From positions 1 through 64,000 of the forward strand of contig JAKASR010000021.1 of the NCBI GenBank assembly GCA_021818955.1: a DNA stretch of 64,000 bases. The letters are read 5' to 3'. The translations under genes were made by a program, and so were the position numbers. The notes beneath the pieces are model-generated. The model worked only from the letters and a program-made list of their open reading frames with translations, searched no databases and was not told the origin of the DNA. This document shows positions 29,107 to 37,535 of this stretch, piece after piece. Every line of letters begins with the position of its first letter. The first letter of the stretch is position 1. Source of the stretch: Acidobacteriota bacterium (GTDB lineage: Bacteria > Acidobacteriota > Terriglobia > Terriglobales > SCQP01).

Positions 29107-30174
29107 ATGCACGCAAGATCAATGCGCGGAATGGCAATTTTCCCACTACTGTTGAGCGTCGGCTTATGGGCGCGCTATGGCGCCGCTCAAAATAACTCCA
29201 ATGGGCAAACTCAAGCCGGCGCCGCCGGGCAAGCGCAGGGGCTCAGCCCGCAGCAACAGCAGGCGCAACAGATCGGCTATAACGCCGGATTTCGCGCCGG
29301 GGTGACGGATCATCAACAAGGCCACGCCTACGATTTCAGCACGCACGCCAGTTATCAGAATGCGACGCAGGGCTATTATCAGGGCTCGGGGCTGACCCAG
29401 CAGGCGTACAAGCTGAACTACCAGACCGGATTTGAAAACGGCTACGACGATGGCTATCACGGCCGCAGCAGCAGTCCGGGAAGCACGCGCCAGCGGACGT
29501 ATTCCAGCATCGCGCCGCAGGGCGCGGCCGCCAATCCGGCGGCGCCGGCCAACGAAGCCAGCACGGCGCCGGCCCCCGGCGGGTCGCACCACGCGGGCAC
29601 GATTCCGCAAGGCACGATCCTGTCGCTGCAATTGAACAACACGCTGAGCAGTTCCAGCTCTTCGGAAGGCGAGCCGTTTTCGGCCAAGGTGGTCAAGGCG
29701 GTTTATGACGCGAACGGTAACGTGCTGGTGCCGGTGGGAAGCCTGGTGGAAGGCACCATCGGGCAAGTTAAGAAGGGGGGCGCCCTGGGCGGGACCAGTT
29801 CGATCGCATTGAATTTCCAGCAATTGCAATTGCCCGATGGCCATGTTGCGGCGCTGCACGCCAACCTGAGCAATGTGAATGCGCAAGGAAAAGGCGTGAC
29901 CGGGGAGTTGGGCAGCATTACCCAAGGCACGGCGCAAGCCAACAAAGAAGGCCAGGTGCAGCAATCCAATACCCGGCGCACCGTCGGCAACGTTGCGGCC
30001 GGCACGGTGGTGGGCACGCTGCTCGGAGCCATCACCGGACACGCGGTCGCCGGCGCGGCCATAGGCGCGGCGGCCGGCCTGGGCACGGTGCTCATGACCA
30101 GCGGCCATGCCCTCGATTTGCACGCCGGCACGCCCATGAGCATTACCCTGACCCAGCCGGTTTATGTTCAGTAA
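29107..30174 (+). CDS. Exported protein with TrbI/VirB10-like beta domain and glycine zipper
   Basis: A 355-residue exported protein. A signal peptide (MRGMAIFPLLLSVGLWARYGAAQ) is followed by a Gln-rich linker, a region of GY-rich repeats (YNAGFRAGVTDHQQGHAYDFS, YQTGFENGYDDGYHG), and a beta-domain starting TIPQGTILSLQLNNTLSSSS with FSAKVVKAVYDANGNVLVPVG, as seen in VirB10/TrbI-like and related acidobacterial proteins. Near the C-terminus is a glycine-zipper membrane segment (TVVGTLLGAITGHAVAGAAI). The start has AGGAGG six nt upstream. It is probably an envelope or pilus-associated structural protein; no secretion genes are nearby to say more. It faces the aldolase gene, with a strong terminator between them. 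Confidence 0.65.
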   Translation: MHARSMRGMAIFPLLLSVGLWARYGAAQNNSNGQTQAGAAGQAQGLSPQQQQAQQIGYNAGFRAGVTDHQQGHAYDFSTHASYQNATQGYYQGSGLTQQAYKLNYQTGFENGYDDGYHGRSSSPGSTRQRTYSSIAPQGAAANPAAPANEASTAPAPGGSHHAGTIPQGTILSLQLNNTLSSSSSSEGEPFSAKVVKAVYDANGNVLVPVGSLVEGTIGQVKKGGALGGTSSIALNFQQLQLPDGHVAALHANLSNVNAQGKGVTGELGSITQGTAQANKEGQVQQSNTRRTVGNVAAGTVVGTLLGAITGHAVAGAAIGAAAGLGTVLMTSGHALDLHAGTPMSITLTQPVYVQ

Positions 30175-30246
30175 TCAGGTTTTTGCGGCGTAGCGTTGAA
30201 CGGGCGGGCCGGAAACGGCACGCCCGTTCCTAAACTCTGGCTGGAA

Positions 30247-30284
30247 ATGAAAAGCGGCCGCGTCTTTCCGCGGCCGCTTTTCAT
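30247..30284. terminator. Bidirectional intrinsic terminator
   Basis: A perfect 16-bp stem (ATGAAAAGCGGCCGCG and its complement) around the loop TCTTTC, with A and T tracts at the base so it works on both strands. It lies between the convergent glycine-zipper gene and the aldolase gene. Confidence 0.9.
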
Positions 30285-30301
30285 TGCAATGACCTGGCCG
30301 C

Positions 30302-31312
30302 TTAGCCGAGGGCGGCGGAGCTGGTGGCGCCGAAGAAACGGAACCAGGGATGGGCCGGCTGGAGCGCGGCGTTGACGGCCTCGATATTCTTGCGCCCACT
30401 GGTGGAAAGCCATGCCTCGAATGCCTGCAAACCCTGTTTGGCGTACACCTGAATGCCATCCTTCCAGGTAGCGCGGCCGCACAGTACGCCGGAGAAGGGC
30501 ACGCCGGCTTCGGCGGCCAGTTCCAGGCTGCCGGTAAACTCGGCATTGGAAACGCCCGCGCTCAAATAGATGAACGGCCGTTTGGCGGCGGCGGCGGCAT
30601 GGCGGAAGTGCTCGATCGCCTCGGCGCGGGTATAGGCTTTCTGGCCGGCATACCCGGTGGCGCCTTCGACAAATTTAGTATTGACGGGAATTTCCACCTT
30701 CAACACATCCACGCCATAGCGGTCGGCGGAAAACTCGGCCATGCTGCGGGTAACGATTTCGGGCTTGCGGCGGGCATATTCCAGTCCTTTTTCATCGCCG
30801 CCGGCGTGATCGTAGCCGACAAATTCGAGGAAGAAGGGGATATCGCAGGCGCGGCATTCATCGCCTATGCGCTCGATGAAGGCATGCTTGATGTCGTTGA
30901 TTTCCGGTTTTTCAAAGGGGGTGTAATAAAGCAGCACCTTCAAGCAATCGGCGCCGGCATCGCGGAGGCGGCGCACGGAATAATGCGGCAGCAGGTCGGG
31001 CAGGCGTCCGGGCTGGGTATTGTCATAGCCGGATTTTTCATAAGCCAGCAATAAGCCGGCGTTGGCGGAGCGCTGGCGGGCGGCCGGCAAGCCGAACTCG
31101 GGATCGAGCAGGATGGCGCTGGCAAAGGGGGTCAGGAGGCGGGTAACGGCCGACTTGAACTCCTCCATCATGGCGGGAGTGGCCGGCTTGCCGCTTTCTT
31201 TGGCCAAGGCCTTTTCCAGACTGCCGCGCTGATCCATGGCGGCGGCGGCGATTACTCCCCGCTCGTTCGAGACCGACTGCAAACCCTTCAGTTTTCCCGG
31301 TGATATTTTCAT
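30302..31312 (-). CDS. lacD: Tagatose 1,6-bisphosphate aldolase-like class I aldolase
   Basis: Matches the LacD family: AAAMDQRGSLEKAL near the N-terminus, LLDPEFGLPAA, FLEFVGYD and VDVLKVEIPVN, whose lysine is residue 205, the position of the known Schiff-base lysine. The 336 residues fit the family, slightly long. It would cleave tagatose 1,6-bisphosphate, or possibly fructose 1,6-bisphosphate, to triose phosphates. No other lactose or tagatose genes lie in the window, so use in general sugar-phosphate metabolism is as likely. Its ATG overlaps the stop of a possible upstream small membrane ORF (ATGA). A purine-rich AAGGGAACGATC precedes the start. Confidence 0.85.
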   Translation of the reverse strand: MKISPGKLKGLQSVSNERGVIAAAAMDQRGSLEKALAKESGKPATPAMMEEFKSAVTRLLTPFASAILLDPEFGLPAARQRSANAGLLLAYEKSGYDNTQPGRLPDLLPHYSVRRLRDAGADCLKVLLYYTPFEKPEINDIKHAFIERIGDECRACDIPFFLEFVGYDHAGGDEKGLEYARRKPEIVTRSMAEFSADRYGVDVLKVEIPVNTKFVEGATGYAGQKAYTRAEAIEHFRHAAAAAKRPFIYLSAGVSNAEFTGSLELAAEAGVPFSGVLCGRATWKDGIQVYAKQGLQAFEAWLSTSGRKNIEAVNAALQPAHPWFRFFGATSSAALG

Positions 31313-31455
31313 GATCGTTCCCTTCCCTGCGCGGATATGCGTCGAAACAATTTTATCCGATTGCGTTCCCGCCCACGCATGGCCAGGATCACGACCATGA
31401 CCGGGATCACGACAACAATCAGTAATTTGGATGCGGTGGATTGCTTTTCATGCAC
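31309..31455 (-). CDS. Possible small membrane protein coupled to the aldolase gene
   Basis: A 48-residue frame from GTG at 31455 has a hydrophobic helix KLLIVVVIPVMVVILAM followed by a strongly basic tail (RGRERNRIKLFRR), a layout typical of single-pass membrane peptides. Its stop codon overlaps the lacD start as ATGA, suggesting coupled translation. There is no strong Shine-Dalgarno and I recognise no family. It may instead be a leader region with no product. Confidence 0.4.
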   Translation of the reverse strand: MHEKQSTASKLLIVVVIPVMVVILAMRGRERNRIKLFRRISAQGRERS

Positions 31456-31460
31456 CCGGA

Positions 31461-31617
31461 ACGGCTCGGCCGCTTTTACTTTTAGGCGCTGACGCTTTCC
31501 AATTTCTCCGAAATCGAGCAGGCTGCAGGCAATTTCTCCGAAATTGAGCATACTTAAGGCAATTTCTACGAAATTGCCAATAACGAAAACTGCTGTCCGA
31601 CTCGGCCGTTAACGCTT
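31461..31617 (+). repeat. Composite polar repeat, intermediate copy 8
   Basis: First module (CGGCTCGGCCGC, TTTTACTTTTA, GGCGCTGACGCTTTCC), then three AATTTCTCCGAAAT-type hairpins, then the tail GTCCGACTCGGCCGTTAACG. The GTCCGG and GCGCGGG hairpins are missing. Confidence 0.8.
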
Positions 31618-31632
31618 CCGGCCGATGCTCGG

Positions 31633-32604
31633 TTAAACAGCGGCGCTGAGGGTGCGCGGGTTGGACTCGGCCGTTTCGATCTCTACCGGGAGATGGAGCT
31701 GCTTGCCAATTTGGCGCAGGGTTTCCGAGATGCGTTCCTCGCGTCCCCAGTCGGACCACAATACGCCCTGCATCATCAAGACGGAAAATATTTTGGGAAA
31801 GCGGGCGAGCACCGCCGAGGAAAAATTGCGGACGGGCATGCGTTCATAAAGGATGAAGCGCGCGCTTTCCTCGAGTGGGGTGCCGATCATGGCGCGGTAA
31901 GGCTCGAACATTTCCACCACATCCGGCACGGCCATACGGCACAGCTTCCAGAGCGTCTCCGCCCGGGCGGCAAAGATGAAGGTATTCCACAAGGCTCCGG
32001 AACGCAGCAACCGCTGGGCTTCTTCCGGGCCCGGTTTTTCGGCAAACCCCTCGACCGCGAACAGGGCATGGCCGCCGAAAACGCCGTGGCGTGGGCCGAT
32101 GCGCAGCCAGCCATAATCGGACTCGTTGTGGTCGGGAGCGGCGGCGATCAGCACCAGGCGTCCCGGCATCAATTCCGCGGCGCTCGCGGCCGATTCCGCG
32201 ATGGCGGTGAAACGGTCGGAAGGATAGATGAAATGATCGGAAGGATACACGATCACCGTGGCGGCGGGATCGCGGACAAGGACGTGAGCCAGCGGCAGCA
32301 GGACGCCGGCGGCGGTATCGCGATTTTCCGGCTGCAGAATGATTTCGCCAGACTCGCGTCCAAGCAACTGCGAGAGGGCTTCGGCGCGGTGGGAGCGGGC
32401 GATTACGGTCACGCGCCGGCGCGCCGGCGCGATCCGGTCGGCGCGGTCGAGCGTGTGCTGGAACATGGAGCGCTTGCCGGTAAAGGCGCAGTACTGCTTG
32501 GGTTTGCGATGCCCCAAAGCGCGCTCGACATAAGGCCGCAGGCGCTCACCTTCGCCTCCGGCCAATACGATTGACCACAAATGCCGTTGCAGATTCGACT
32601 TCAA
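31633..32604 (-). CDS. Mannose-1-phosphate guanylyltransferase-like nucleotidyltransferase
   Basis: Sugar-phosphate nucleotidyltransferase of the GMP/ManC superfamily. The nucleotide-binding motif IVLAGGEGERLRPYV is at the N-terminus, followed by KPKQYCAFTGKRSM, ILQPENRDTAAGVLL, VYPSDHFIY, GFAEKPGPEEAQRLL and SGALWNTFIFAA. It would make an NDP-sugar (GDP-mannose by analogy) for polysaccharide or glycan synthesis. I set a TTG start at 32604, preceded by AAAGGG at good spacing, because the longer upstream frame runs inside the sigma factor gene. This gives 323 residues, without the C-terminal cupin domain of two-domain ManC. It lies 16 nt behind the ECF sigma factor gene and is likely co-transcribed. 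Confidence 0.8.
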   Translation of the reverse strand: MKSNLQRHLWSIVLAGGEGERLRPYVERALGHRKPKQYCAFTGKRSMFQHTLDRADRIAPARRRVTVIARSHRAEALSQLLGRESGEIILQPENRDTAAGVLLPLAHVLVRDPAATVIVYPSDHFIYPSDRFTAIAESAASAAELMPGRLVLIAAAPDHNESDYGWLRIGPRHGVFGGHALFAVEGFAEKPGPEEAQRLLRSGALWNTFIFAARAETLWKLCRMAVPDVVEMFEPYRAMIGTPLEESARFILYERMPVRNFSSAVLARFPKIFSVLMMQGVLWSDWGREERISETLRQIGKQLHLPVEIETAESNPRTLSAAV

Positions 32605-32620
32605 AATCGGCCCTTTCAAT

Positions 32621-33367
32621 TTACGCCGTCTTGCGGGCAGGCAATGCCGTCCCCCGCCTGCGGACAGGAGGAGCGGCGAGAGGAGTAACCGACAGGGAGT
32701 GCACAACTCCAGCGAAAGTGGGATGATCGCGGCCGGACGCATGGATGTCTTTGCCATGCGAAGATTTTGGTTGCCGGCGGGGGCGGTGACCGTTGCCGGC
32801 GGCGACCAGCAAGGGCGCGCCCAGCCAGCGGCGGGCGCGATGCAGGCGGGCCTTGACCAAACTGTTCGATTCGCGCAGGATGCCCGCGGCCTCGCGAATG
32901 CTGAGTCCCTGAATGTAATGCAAGCGGAAGGCGGATCGCAGCCGGGGTGGAAGCATGGCGGCGGCCTGCCCCAAAAAATGCCGCCGTTCACCGATCGCAT
33001 AGAGGGCTTCCGGATCCTCGCGCCGGTCGGTGCGAGGCTCCAGTTTCAAAGCGCTATCGCCGGAGATCGGTTGATCGAAAGAAATCATGGGAAGCGAGCG
33101 CAGGTGGCGCAGCCGCATCAGCGCAGCATTGATGACGATCCGCGTCAGCCAGGTGGAAGGTTGCGCCCTGCCCTGAAATGAAGACAGATGGCTCAAGGCG
33201 GAAAGCAAACCATCCTGCACGGCATCCTCCGCCTCGGCGCTATTGCGCAGGATCTGGAAGGCGGTGCGAATCAGCCGCCCGTGATGACGCTTGAACAGAT
33301 CGCCCAGGCTTTCCGGGTCGAGCGCCGGCGCTGCCGGCTCATTCATTTGTATATATGGGGTTGACAT
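32621..33367 (-). CDS. ECF-type RNA polymerase sigma factor
   Basis: A 248-residue sigma-70 family factor of the extracytoplasmic-function type. Region 2 is seen in LFKRHHGRLIRTAFQILRNS and AEDAVQDGLLSAL, and region 4 in AFRLHYIQGLSIREAAGIL followed by SNSLVKARLHRARRWLG. A further 60 residues after region 4 are rich in basic residues and proline, without any clear domain. No anti-sigma factor is next to it. I use the ATG at 33367; a longer frame opens with GTG at 33421. It is followed closely by the nucleotidyltransferase gene, so it may control its own operon and envelope glycan synthesis, which is inference. Confidence 0.85.
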   Translation of the reverse strand: MSTPYIQMNEPAAPALDPESLGDLFKRHHGRLIRTAFQILRNSAEAEDAVQDGLLSALSHLSSFQGRAQPSTWLTRIVINAALMRLRHLRSLPMISFDQPISGDSALKLEPRTDRREDPEALYAIGERRHFLGQAAAMLPPRLRSAFRLHYIQGLSIREAAGILRESNSLVKARLHRARRWLGAPLLVAAGNGHRPRRQPKSSHGKDIHASGRDHPTFAGVVHSLSVTPLAAPPVRRRGTALPARKTA

Positions 33368-33930
33368 GGCGGTTCTCTGGAAAAAAGCTTGCCTTGGAAA
33401 AGGCGGCACGAACAGCCTCACAGAAACCTCCGAGAGACGGTTTCACCGGTGGAGTTAAGGCCGGCTCCGGCTGGCGCGCCCGTAATCCGCGCTGAGTTTG
33501 AGGGAAGGAATTTTCCGGGCGCGGGCGGGCGCGCCTCCTCCAGGCCGCTGCCGGCGGCGGCGGGCGGGCGCGCATAGGCGCCGCGCTTCCCCCCGCGCGC
33601 ATGGGCAATTTGCCGGATTCGCGTCCGGCAAATCGGCGAGGCGGGGCGGCGCGTCATCCAGCCAGCCGCGCCGTGGCACCCGGCGCCCTTCTAAATCGAG
33701 CGGACTGAGCCCTTGCCGCGGCAGGATTGCGCCGCGGACAAGGGTCCAGTGCGCCAGGCGGGCCGCGGCCGGCCGCCCGGCGAGCATTCCCAGGCACAGT
33801 AAATGCATGCGCCACCGGCGCCATGGTCTCCCGCGATGGGCGAGAGCGCGTGGCCCGTGGGCCGGAGCCGCGGCGCGCGCCTGAACTCTAAATAGGGGTG
33901 CCATTAACATATTCCCGGTTGCCGGCGAAG
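33368..33930. other. Intergenic region with ambiguous open frames
   Basis: Very GC-rich. A minus-strand frame (33455-33910, Arg/Ala/Pro-rich, start ATGTTAATG with a weak GGGA) and an overlapping plus-strand frame both stay open, as expected by chance at this composition. Neither shows a domain, signal or good ribosome site. I see no RNA or repeat here. Confidence 0.5.
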
Positions 33931-34443
33931 TTATCGCGACGCCCGCCGGCTCAAACGCTTCAAGGCCGCTTCGAAGGCATCGCGATGGCGCATTTCGTCA
34001 TTGCGAATTTCCTGAAAACGCCGCGCCGCGGCGGTATCGCCGGCGGCGCGCGCCGCCTGCGCGTATTGCGGGTACATGATGGTAGTTTCGTAATTTTCGC
34101 CCTGTATCGCTTCGCGCAGGTTGGCTTCGTTGCTGCCGGCCAGGCCCGCCAACCGGGCTTCCTCGGCAAAATGCTCAAAGCGTTCCACCCGGGCGGTTTT
34201 TTCAAACAGCTCCGCCAATGTCTGGTTGCCGCCGCGGCGGGCCTGTTCGGCGTAAAGCATGTATTTCGCATAGGCAAAAGCTTCGCCGTGCATGGCGTTG
34301 AGCAAGTGCTGCCGGGTTTGCGGCGCCAGCCGCGCCGCCGGCTTGCCGTCATTGCGCGCCAGGCCGGCGTAAGCCAAAGCCCCCGCCGCGGCCGTCAAAG
34401 CCGCGCCCAACATCCAGATTTTCGAATTTTCCAGTTGCATCAT
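33931..34443 (-). CDS. Membrane-anchored rubrerythrin-like ferritin-fold protein
   Basis: A 170-residue protein with an N-terminal anchor (IWMLGAALTAAAGALAYAGLA) and a four-helix di-iron domain: HGEAFAYAKYMLYAEQAR, VERFEHFAEEARLAG, LREAIQGENYETTIMYPQYA and EIRNDEMRHRDAFEAAL. The repeated E...E/H pattern (ExxxY, ExxH-like) supplies the likely iron ligands of a rubrerythrin-type peroxide reductase. There is no C-terminal rubredoxin. It is third of three minus-strand genes 37-60 nt apart, all exported or anchored, suggesting one oxidative-stress or envelope unit. Shine-Dalgarno GAGG is 7 nt before the chosen ATG. The electron donor is unknown. Confidence 0.8.
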   Translation of the reverse strand: MMQLENSKIWMLGAALTAAAGALAYAGLARNDGKPAARLAPQTRQHLLNAMHGEAFAYAKYMLYAEQARRGGNQTLAELFEKTARVERFEHFAEEARLAGLAGSNEANLREAIQGENYETTIMYPQYAQAARAAGDTAAARRFQEIRNDEMRHRDAFEAALKRLSRRASR

Positions 34444-34503
34444 GGCCTTACCTCTTTCCCCCAAGCGACCGCGCGGCGGGCTCGCCGCCGCGCGGCGGCG
34501 GAC

Positions 34504-35106
34504 CTATTGCCGCCCAACTTCCCTATTCAGGGCTTCCAGCTCGCCCTTGTTCTTGGCATAGTCGAGAGACTCTTCGATCGTCTTGTGCAGGTTGTGCGAC
34601 ATCTCCGCGTTCTGCCGCACCAGATCGCGGTAGGCATTCGACATCAGCCGGTCCTGGTGCGCGTTTAAGAAGGAGATCGTGCTTTCCAGGTTATCGGCGA
34701 GTTCTTTGAGCAGCGGATAGACGCGGTCGATGGCATCCTGCTGCCAGGCCGAGCCGGCTTCCCTCGCCGCGCGCAGCTTTTGCTCCAGCTTGCCGGCCTC
34801 GTTGACATGCTCGCGGATCAGGTTGAGCTGGACGGCATGGGACTCCCATTCCGCCAGGCTGCGCTGATAGCCTTCCAGTTCCTCGGCATTCCGGTCGAGC
34901 TGGGCCGTCTCAACCGCGATTTGCTTGAAAAGATTGTGAATGTACCGCGAATCCGGCCGGGTGTTGGTGGCCCGTTGATGGGTATCCGCCGCGGCGGCCT
35001 GTTCGTTCTCGGCCTGCTGTTGCGGCGCCGCCGGCAGGGCCGTCATCGCCAGCAGAAACAGCGCCGCCGCGGGCAGGGTGAACGGTTTGAGCTTGCGCAT
35101 GTTCAT
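34504..35106 (-). CDS. Exported helical protein of unknown function, paralogue A
   Basis: I do not recognise a named family. A signal peptide (LPAAALFLLAMTALPAAPQ) precedes about 165 residues that are almost wholly alpha-helical and hydrophilic. The core VNEAGKLEQKLRAAREAG, SAWQQDAIDRVYPLLKEL and MSHNLHKTIEES is shared with the next upstream gene at around half identity by eye, so this is a tandem duplication. There is no cysteine or obvious metal site apart from a few His residues. AGGAGA lies 7 nt before the start. The upstream paralogue is 37 nt away, the rubrerythrin-like gene 60 nt downstream. Confidence 0.75.
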   Translation of the reverse strand: MNMRKLKPFTLPAAALFLLAMTALPAAPQQQAENEQAAAADTHQRATNTRPDSRYIHNLFKQIAVETAQLDRNAEELEGYQRSLAEWESHAVQLNLIREHVNEAGKLEQKLRAAREAGSAWQQDAIDRVYPLLKELADNLESTISFLNAHQDRLMSNAYRDLVRQNAEMSHNLHKTIEESLDYAKNKGELEALNREVGRQ

Positions 35107-35143
35107 CGGAAAATCTCCTGAAGGATTGCCCTATTCATTTCCA

Positions 35144-35758
35144 CTACTGCCGCGCGTTTTCCCGGGCTTTCAGTCCATCAAGCTCGTGCTTGCTCTCGGC
35201 ATAGTTCATCGCGTCTTCAATCATCATGTGCAGGTTGTGCGACATCTCGGCGTTCTTCCGCACCAGTTCGTTGTAGGCGGGCGGCAACATCCGCTCCTGG
35301 TGCGCGCCTAAAAAATCAATCGTGCTTGCCAGGTTACCGGCCAGTTCCTTCAGCAGCGGATGAATGCGATCGATGGATTCCTGCTGCCAGGCGGAGCCTT
35401 CTTCCCGCGCCGCGCGCAGTTGCTGATCCAGCTTGCCGGCCTCGTTGACATGCTGGCGGACCATTTCAATCTGGTCGGCATGGCCGGCCCAGGCGGTGCT
35501 GGTGCGGTGAAAGGACTCGAGTTCCCGAGCGTCGGCATCGAGCCGGGCGGTTTCAGCATGAATTTGCCTGAAGAGCTGGTTAATCTTCGCCGAATCCGGA
35601 CGGATGGTTTCTTCGATTGGATTGTTTTCCGGCGCGGCGGCCGGTTCGTTCCCGGTCTGCCCGTTTTGCTGTTGCGCGGCTGCCGGCCAGGCCATCATCG
35701 CCAGCAGAAACAGCATCGCCGCGGACAGCGCCAATGGCTTGAGCTTGGGTTTGTACAT
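35144..35758 (-). CDS. Exported helical protein of unknown function, paralogue B
   Basis: First gene of the three-gene unit. Start ATG at 35758 has AGGAGG with 7-nt spacing; the longer open frame upstream is ignored. After a signal peptide (LALSAAMLFLLAMMAWPAAAQ) and a short Gln/Asn-rich linker comes the helical domain shared with paralogue A: HVNEAGKLDQQLRAAREEG, SAWQQESIDRIHPLLKEL, AEMSHNLHMMIED. It has 204 residues. The domain may bind a ligand between helices, but nothing specific can be said. The upstream 400 bp is shared with a divergent histidine-kinase gene, a possible regulator. Confidence 0.75.
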   Translation of the reverse strand: MYKPKLKPLALSAAMLFLLAMMAWPAAAQQQNGQTGNEPAAAPENNPIEETIRPDSAKINQLFRQIHAETARLDADARELESFHRTSTAWAGHADQIEMVRQHVNEAGKLDQQLRAAREEGSAWQQESIDRIHPLLKELAGNLASTIDFLGAHQERMLPPAYNELVRKNAEMSHNLHMMIEDAMNYAESKHELDGLKARENARQ

Positions 35759-36157
35759 AAGAAAACCTCCTGCAAAACCTCGAAAGACTTTTCTGCTTTT
35801 CCGATTGCACCCGGCGTACCAAACCGGATTGCCCGCGAAAACGCCTTGCGGCGGAACGGAATGGCGGTCTGGCCATCCCGCCCGGCGAAAACAGCCTTGC
35901 CATTTGTCCAAAGCTTGCGACGCCTCCGTTCAAAATCCTGGACGGATTGCAAATGGACGAAAACGCACTCTGGTTTGGCATTGGTTTGTAGGTCTTTCCG
36001 GTTGGAACCTGATTTGCATAAGGTTCCTTACGAGACTGCAAAAAATGATGGCTGTCAAGAATAACGGGGGGGAGGCGGGCGCAGCCGTTGCGCGCGTGGA
36101 CCCGGCCAAGGATGGGCTGATACGCTGGCCCTTAAGAACATCGACAGGAACCAGCGT
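35759..36157. other. Divergent intergenic region between envelope cluster and two-component system
   Basis: No gene or repeat is seen. It must carry promoters for both the exported helical proteins and the histidine kinase. I see no convincing -35/-10 pair or operator. Confidence 0.4.
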
Positions 36158-37528
36158 ATGTCTTCAGGTTCTTCTCCGGCCCGGCTATCGGATTTGCGAT
36201 GGCTTAGCCTGGCTACGGCCAAGTTCATGAGCCCGCGAGCCATCATGCCGGCCAGCGATTTCGACGCCTTTCGCCAACAGGAAACCATTTTCGCCACGCT
36301 GAACTTGTTCGCGTTAGTGGCGCTGCTGCTGCTGCAAACCCTGCTTCCGATTCTGGAGCATTCGCCCTCGGCCCTGATCGCGGGCATCAGTATCGGCATC
36401 GGGCTGCAGGCGGCGGAGCTGATCTGGCTATGGCGGCAAAAGCACGCAAAGCGCGGCCAGGTCGTGACGGCGCTCACGTGTCTGACCATCTGCATGAATA
36501 TCAGCCTGTCGGTGTTGGTGGCAATCCTCAGCCCCCAGCACGATATCCAGTATTTTCTGCTGCTGCCGATTCCGATTCTCGAAGCCGCGTTTCGCTTTCG
36601 GTTGGCGCCCACCCTGGCGGTGATCGGCGCGGCCGACGCCCTTACCTTCTATTGGGTTTGGGAATTCGACCGCCGCTACATCAAGAGCGTGCCGGGAAAG
36701 TACCTGGAATCGGGAATGTTCTCGCTCACTTTCGCGCTGATGGGCATTCTGACCTGGCTGCTGGTCCACCACCTGGAACAGCGCGAGCGCCGGCTGGCGC
36801 GCAATTTGGAGCAACTGCAGCAGGCGCGCGAGCAATTGCTGGGGGAGGAAAAATTGGCGGCGGTGGGCCGGCTGTCCAGCGCGATCGCGCATGAAATTCG
36901 CAACCCGGTGGCGATCATCACCAGCGCCCTGGCGACCACGCAAAATCCGGAGCTGTCGCCCGCCGAGCGCGCGGAAATGTGGGACATCGCCTTCAAAGAA
37001 TCGGCGCGGCTGGAACGGCTGACCACCGATTTTCTGGCCTATGCCCGGCCCCGCGGCCCGGAGCGCGTCCACACCGGAGTGGCCGAAACCCTGGACTACG
37101 TGGCCGACATCTGCCGGGTGCGCTCCAACGAAAAAAATATTCGCATTGACGTCGACTGCGGCGAGCATCTCATGGCCAGCATGGATGCCGGACAAATCCA
37201 GCAGGCGTTGATCAATCTGGTCTTGAATGGCATCGAGGCCAGCTCCGCCGGCGGGCGAATTACCCTGCGGGCGCGCGGAACGGAAGGCGCGCTGCTGCGG
37301 ATCGAGGTGGAAACCGGCGGGGAATCGATTCCGCCGGAAATCACGCGGCGGCTGTTCGAGCCGTTTTACACCACCAAACCGGGCGGCACCGGGCTGGGGC
37401 TGGCCATTGCCCGCAACATCGCGCGCGCGCACGGCGGTGAGCTGGTCTTGAGCGCCAACCAGCCCGGCCGCGTGGCCTTTTCCCTGACGCTGGCGGCGCC
37501 GCCCCCGGCTTTGGCGGCAGCTTTGTAA
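36158..37528 (+). CDS. Membrane sensor histidine kinase
   Basis: About 456 residues. Six hydrophobic helices fill residues 45-215 without a large extracytoplasmic domain. The dimerisation box is SSAIAHEIRNPVAI with phosphoacceptor H245, the N box is QALINLVLNGIEAS, and the F/G2 region is LFEPFYTTKPGGTGLGLAIA. The G1 box reads VETGGESIPPE where DxGxG is expected, so the conserved Asp and second Gly are changed and ATP binding may be weak. It stops 7 nt before an NtrC-type regulator, its likely partner. AGGAACCAGCGT before the ATG is a modest Shine-Dalgarno. The signal is unknown; membrane state is possible given the small outside loops. Confidence 0.85.
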   Translation: MSSGSSPARLSDLRWLSLATAKFMSPRAIMPASDFDAFRQQETIFATLNLFALVALLLLQTLLPILEHSPSALIAGISIGIGLQAAELIWLWRQKHAKRGQVVTALTCLTICMNISLSVLVAILSPQHDIQYFLLLPIPILEAAFRFRLAPTLAVIGAADALTFYWVWEFDRRYIKSVPGKYLESGMFSLTFALMGILTWLLVHHLEQRERRLARNLEQLQQAREQLLGEEKLAAVGRLSSAIAHEIRNPVAIITSALATTQNPELSPAERAEMWDIAFKESARLERLTTDFLAYARPRGPERVHTGVAETLDYVADICRVRSNEKNIRIDVDCGEHLMASMDAGQIQQALINLVLNGIEASSAGGRITLRARGTEGALLRIEVETGGESIPPEITRRLFEPFYTTKPGGTGLGLAIARNIARAHGGELVLSANQPGRVAFSLTLAAPPPALAAAL

Positions 37529-37535
37529 TCTCGCC

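Noticed and set aside
33455-33910. 151-residue minus-strand protein
   Set aside because: Arg/Ala/Pro-rich with no domain, and the opposite strand is also open; it is probably a composition effect.
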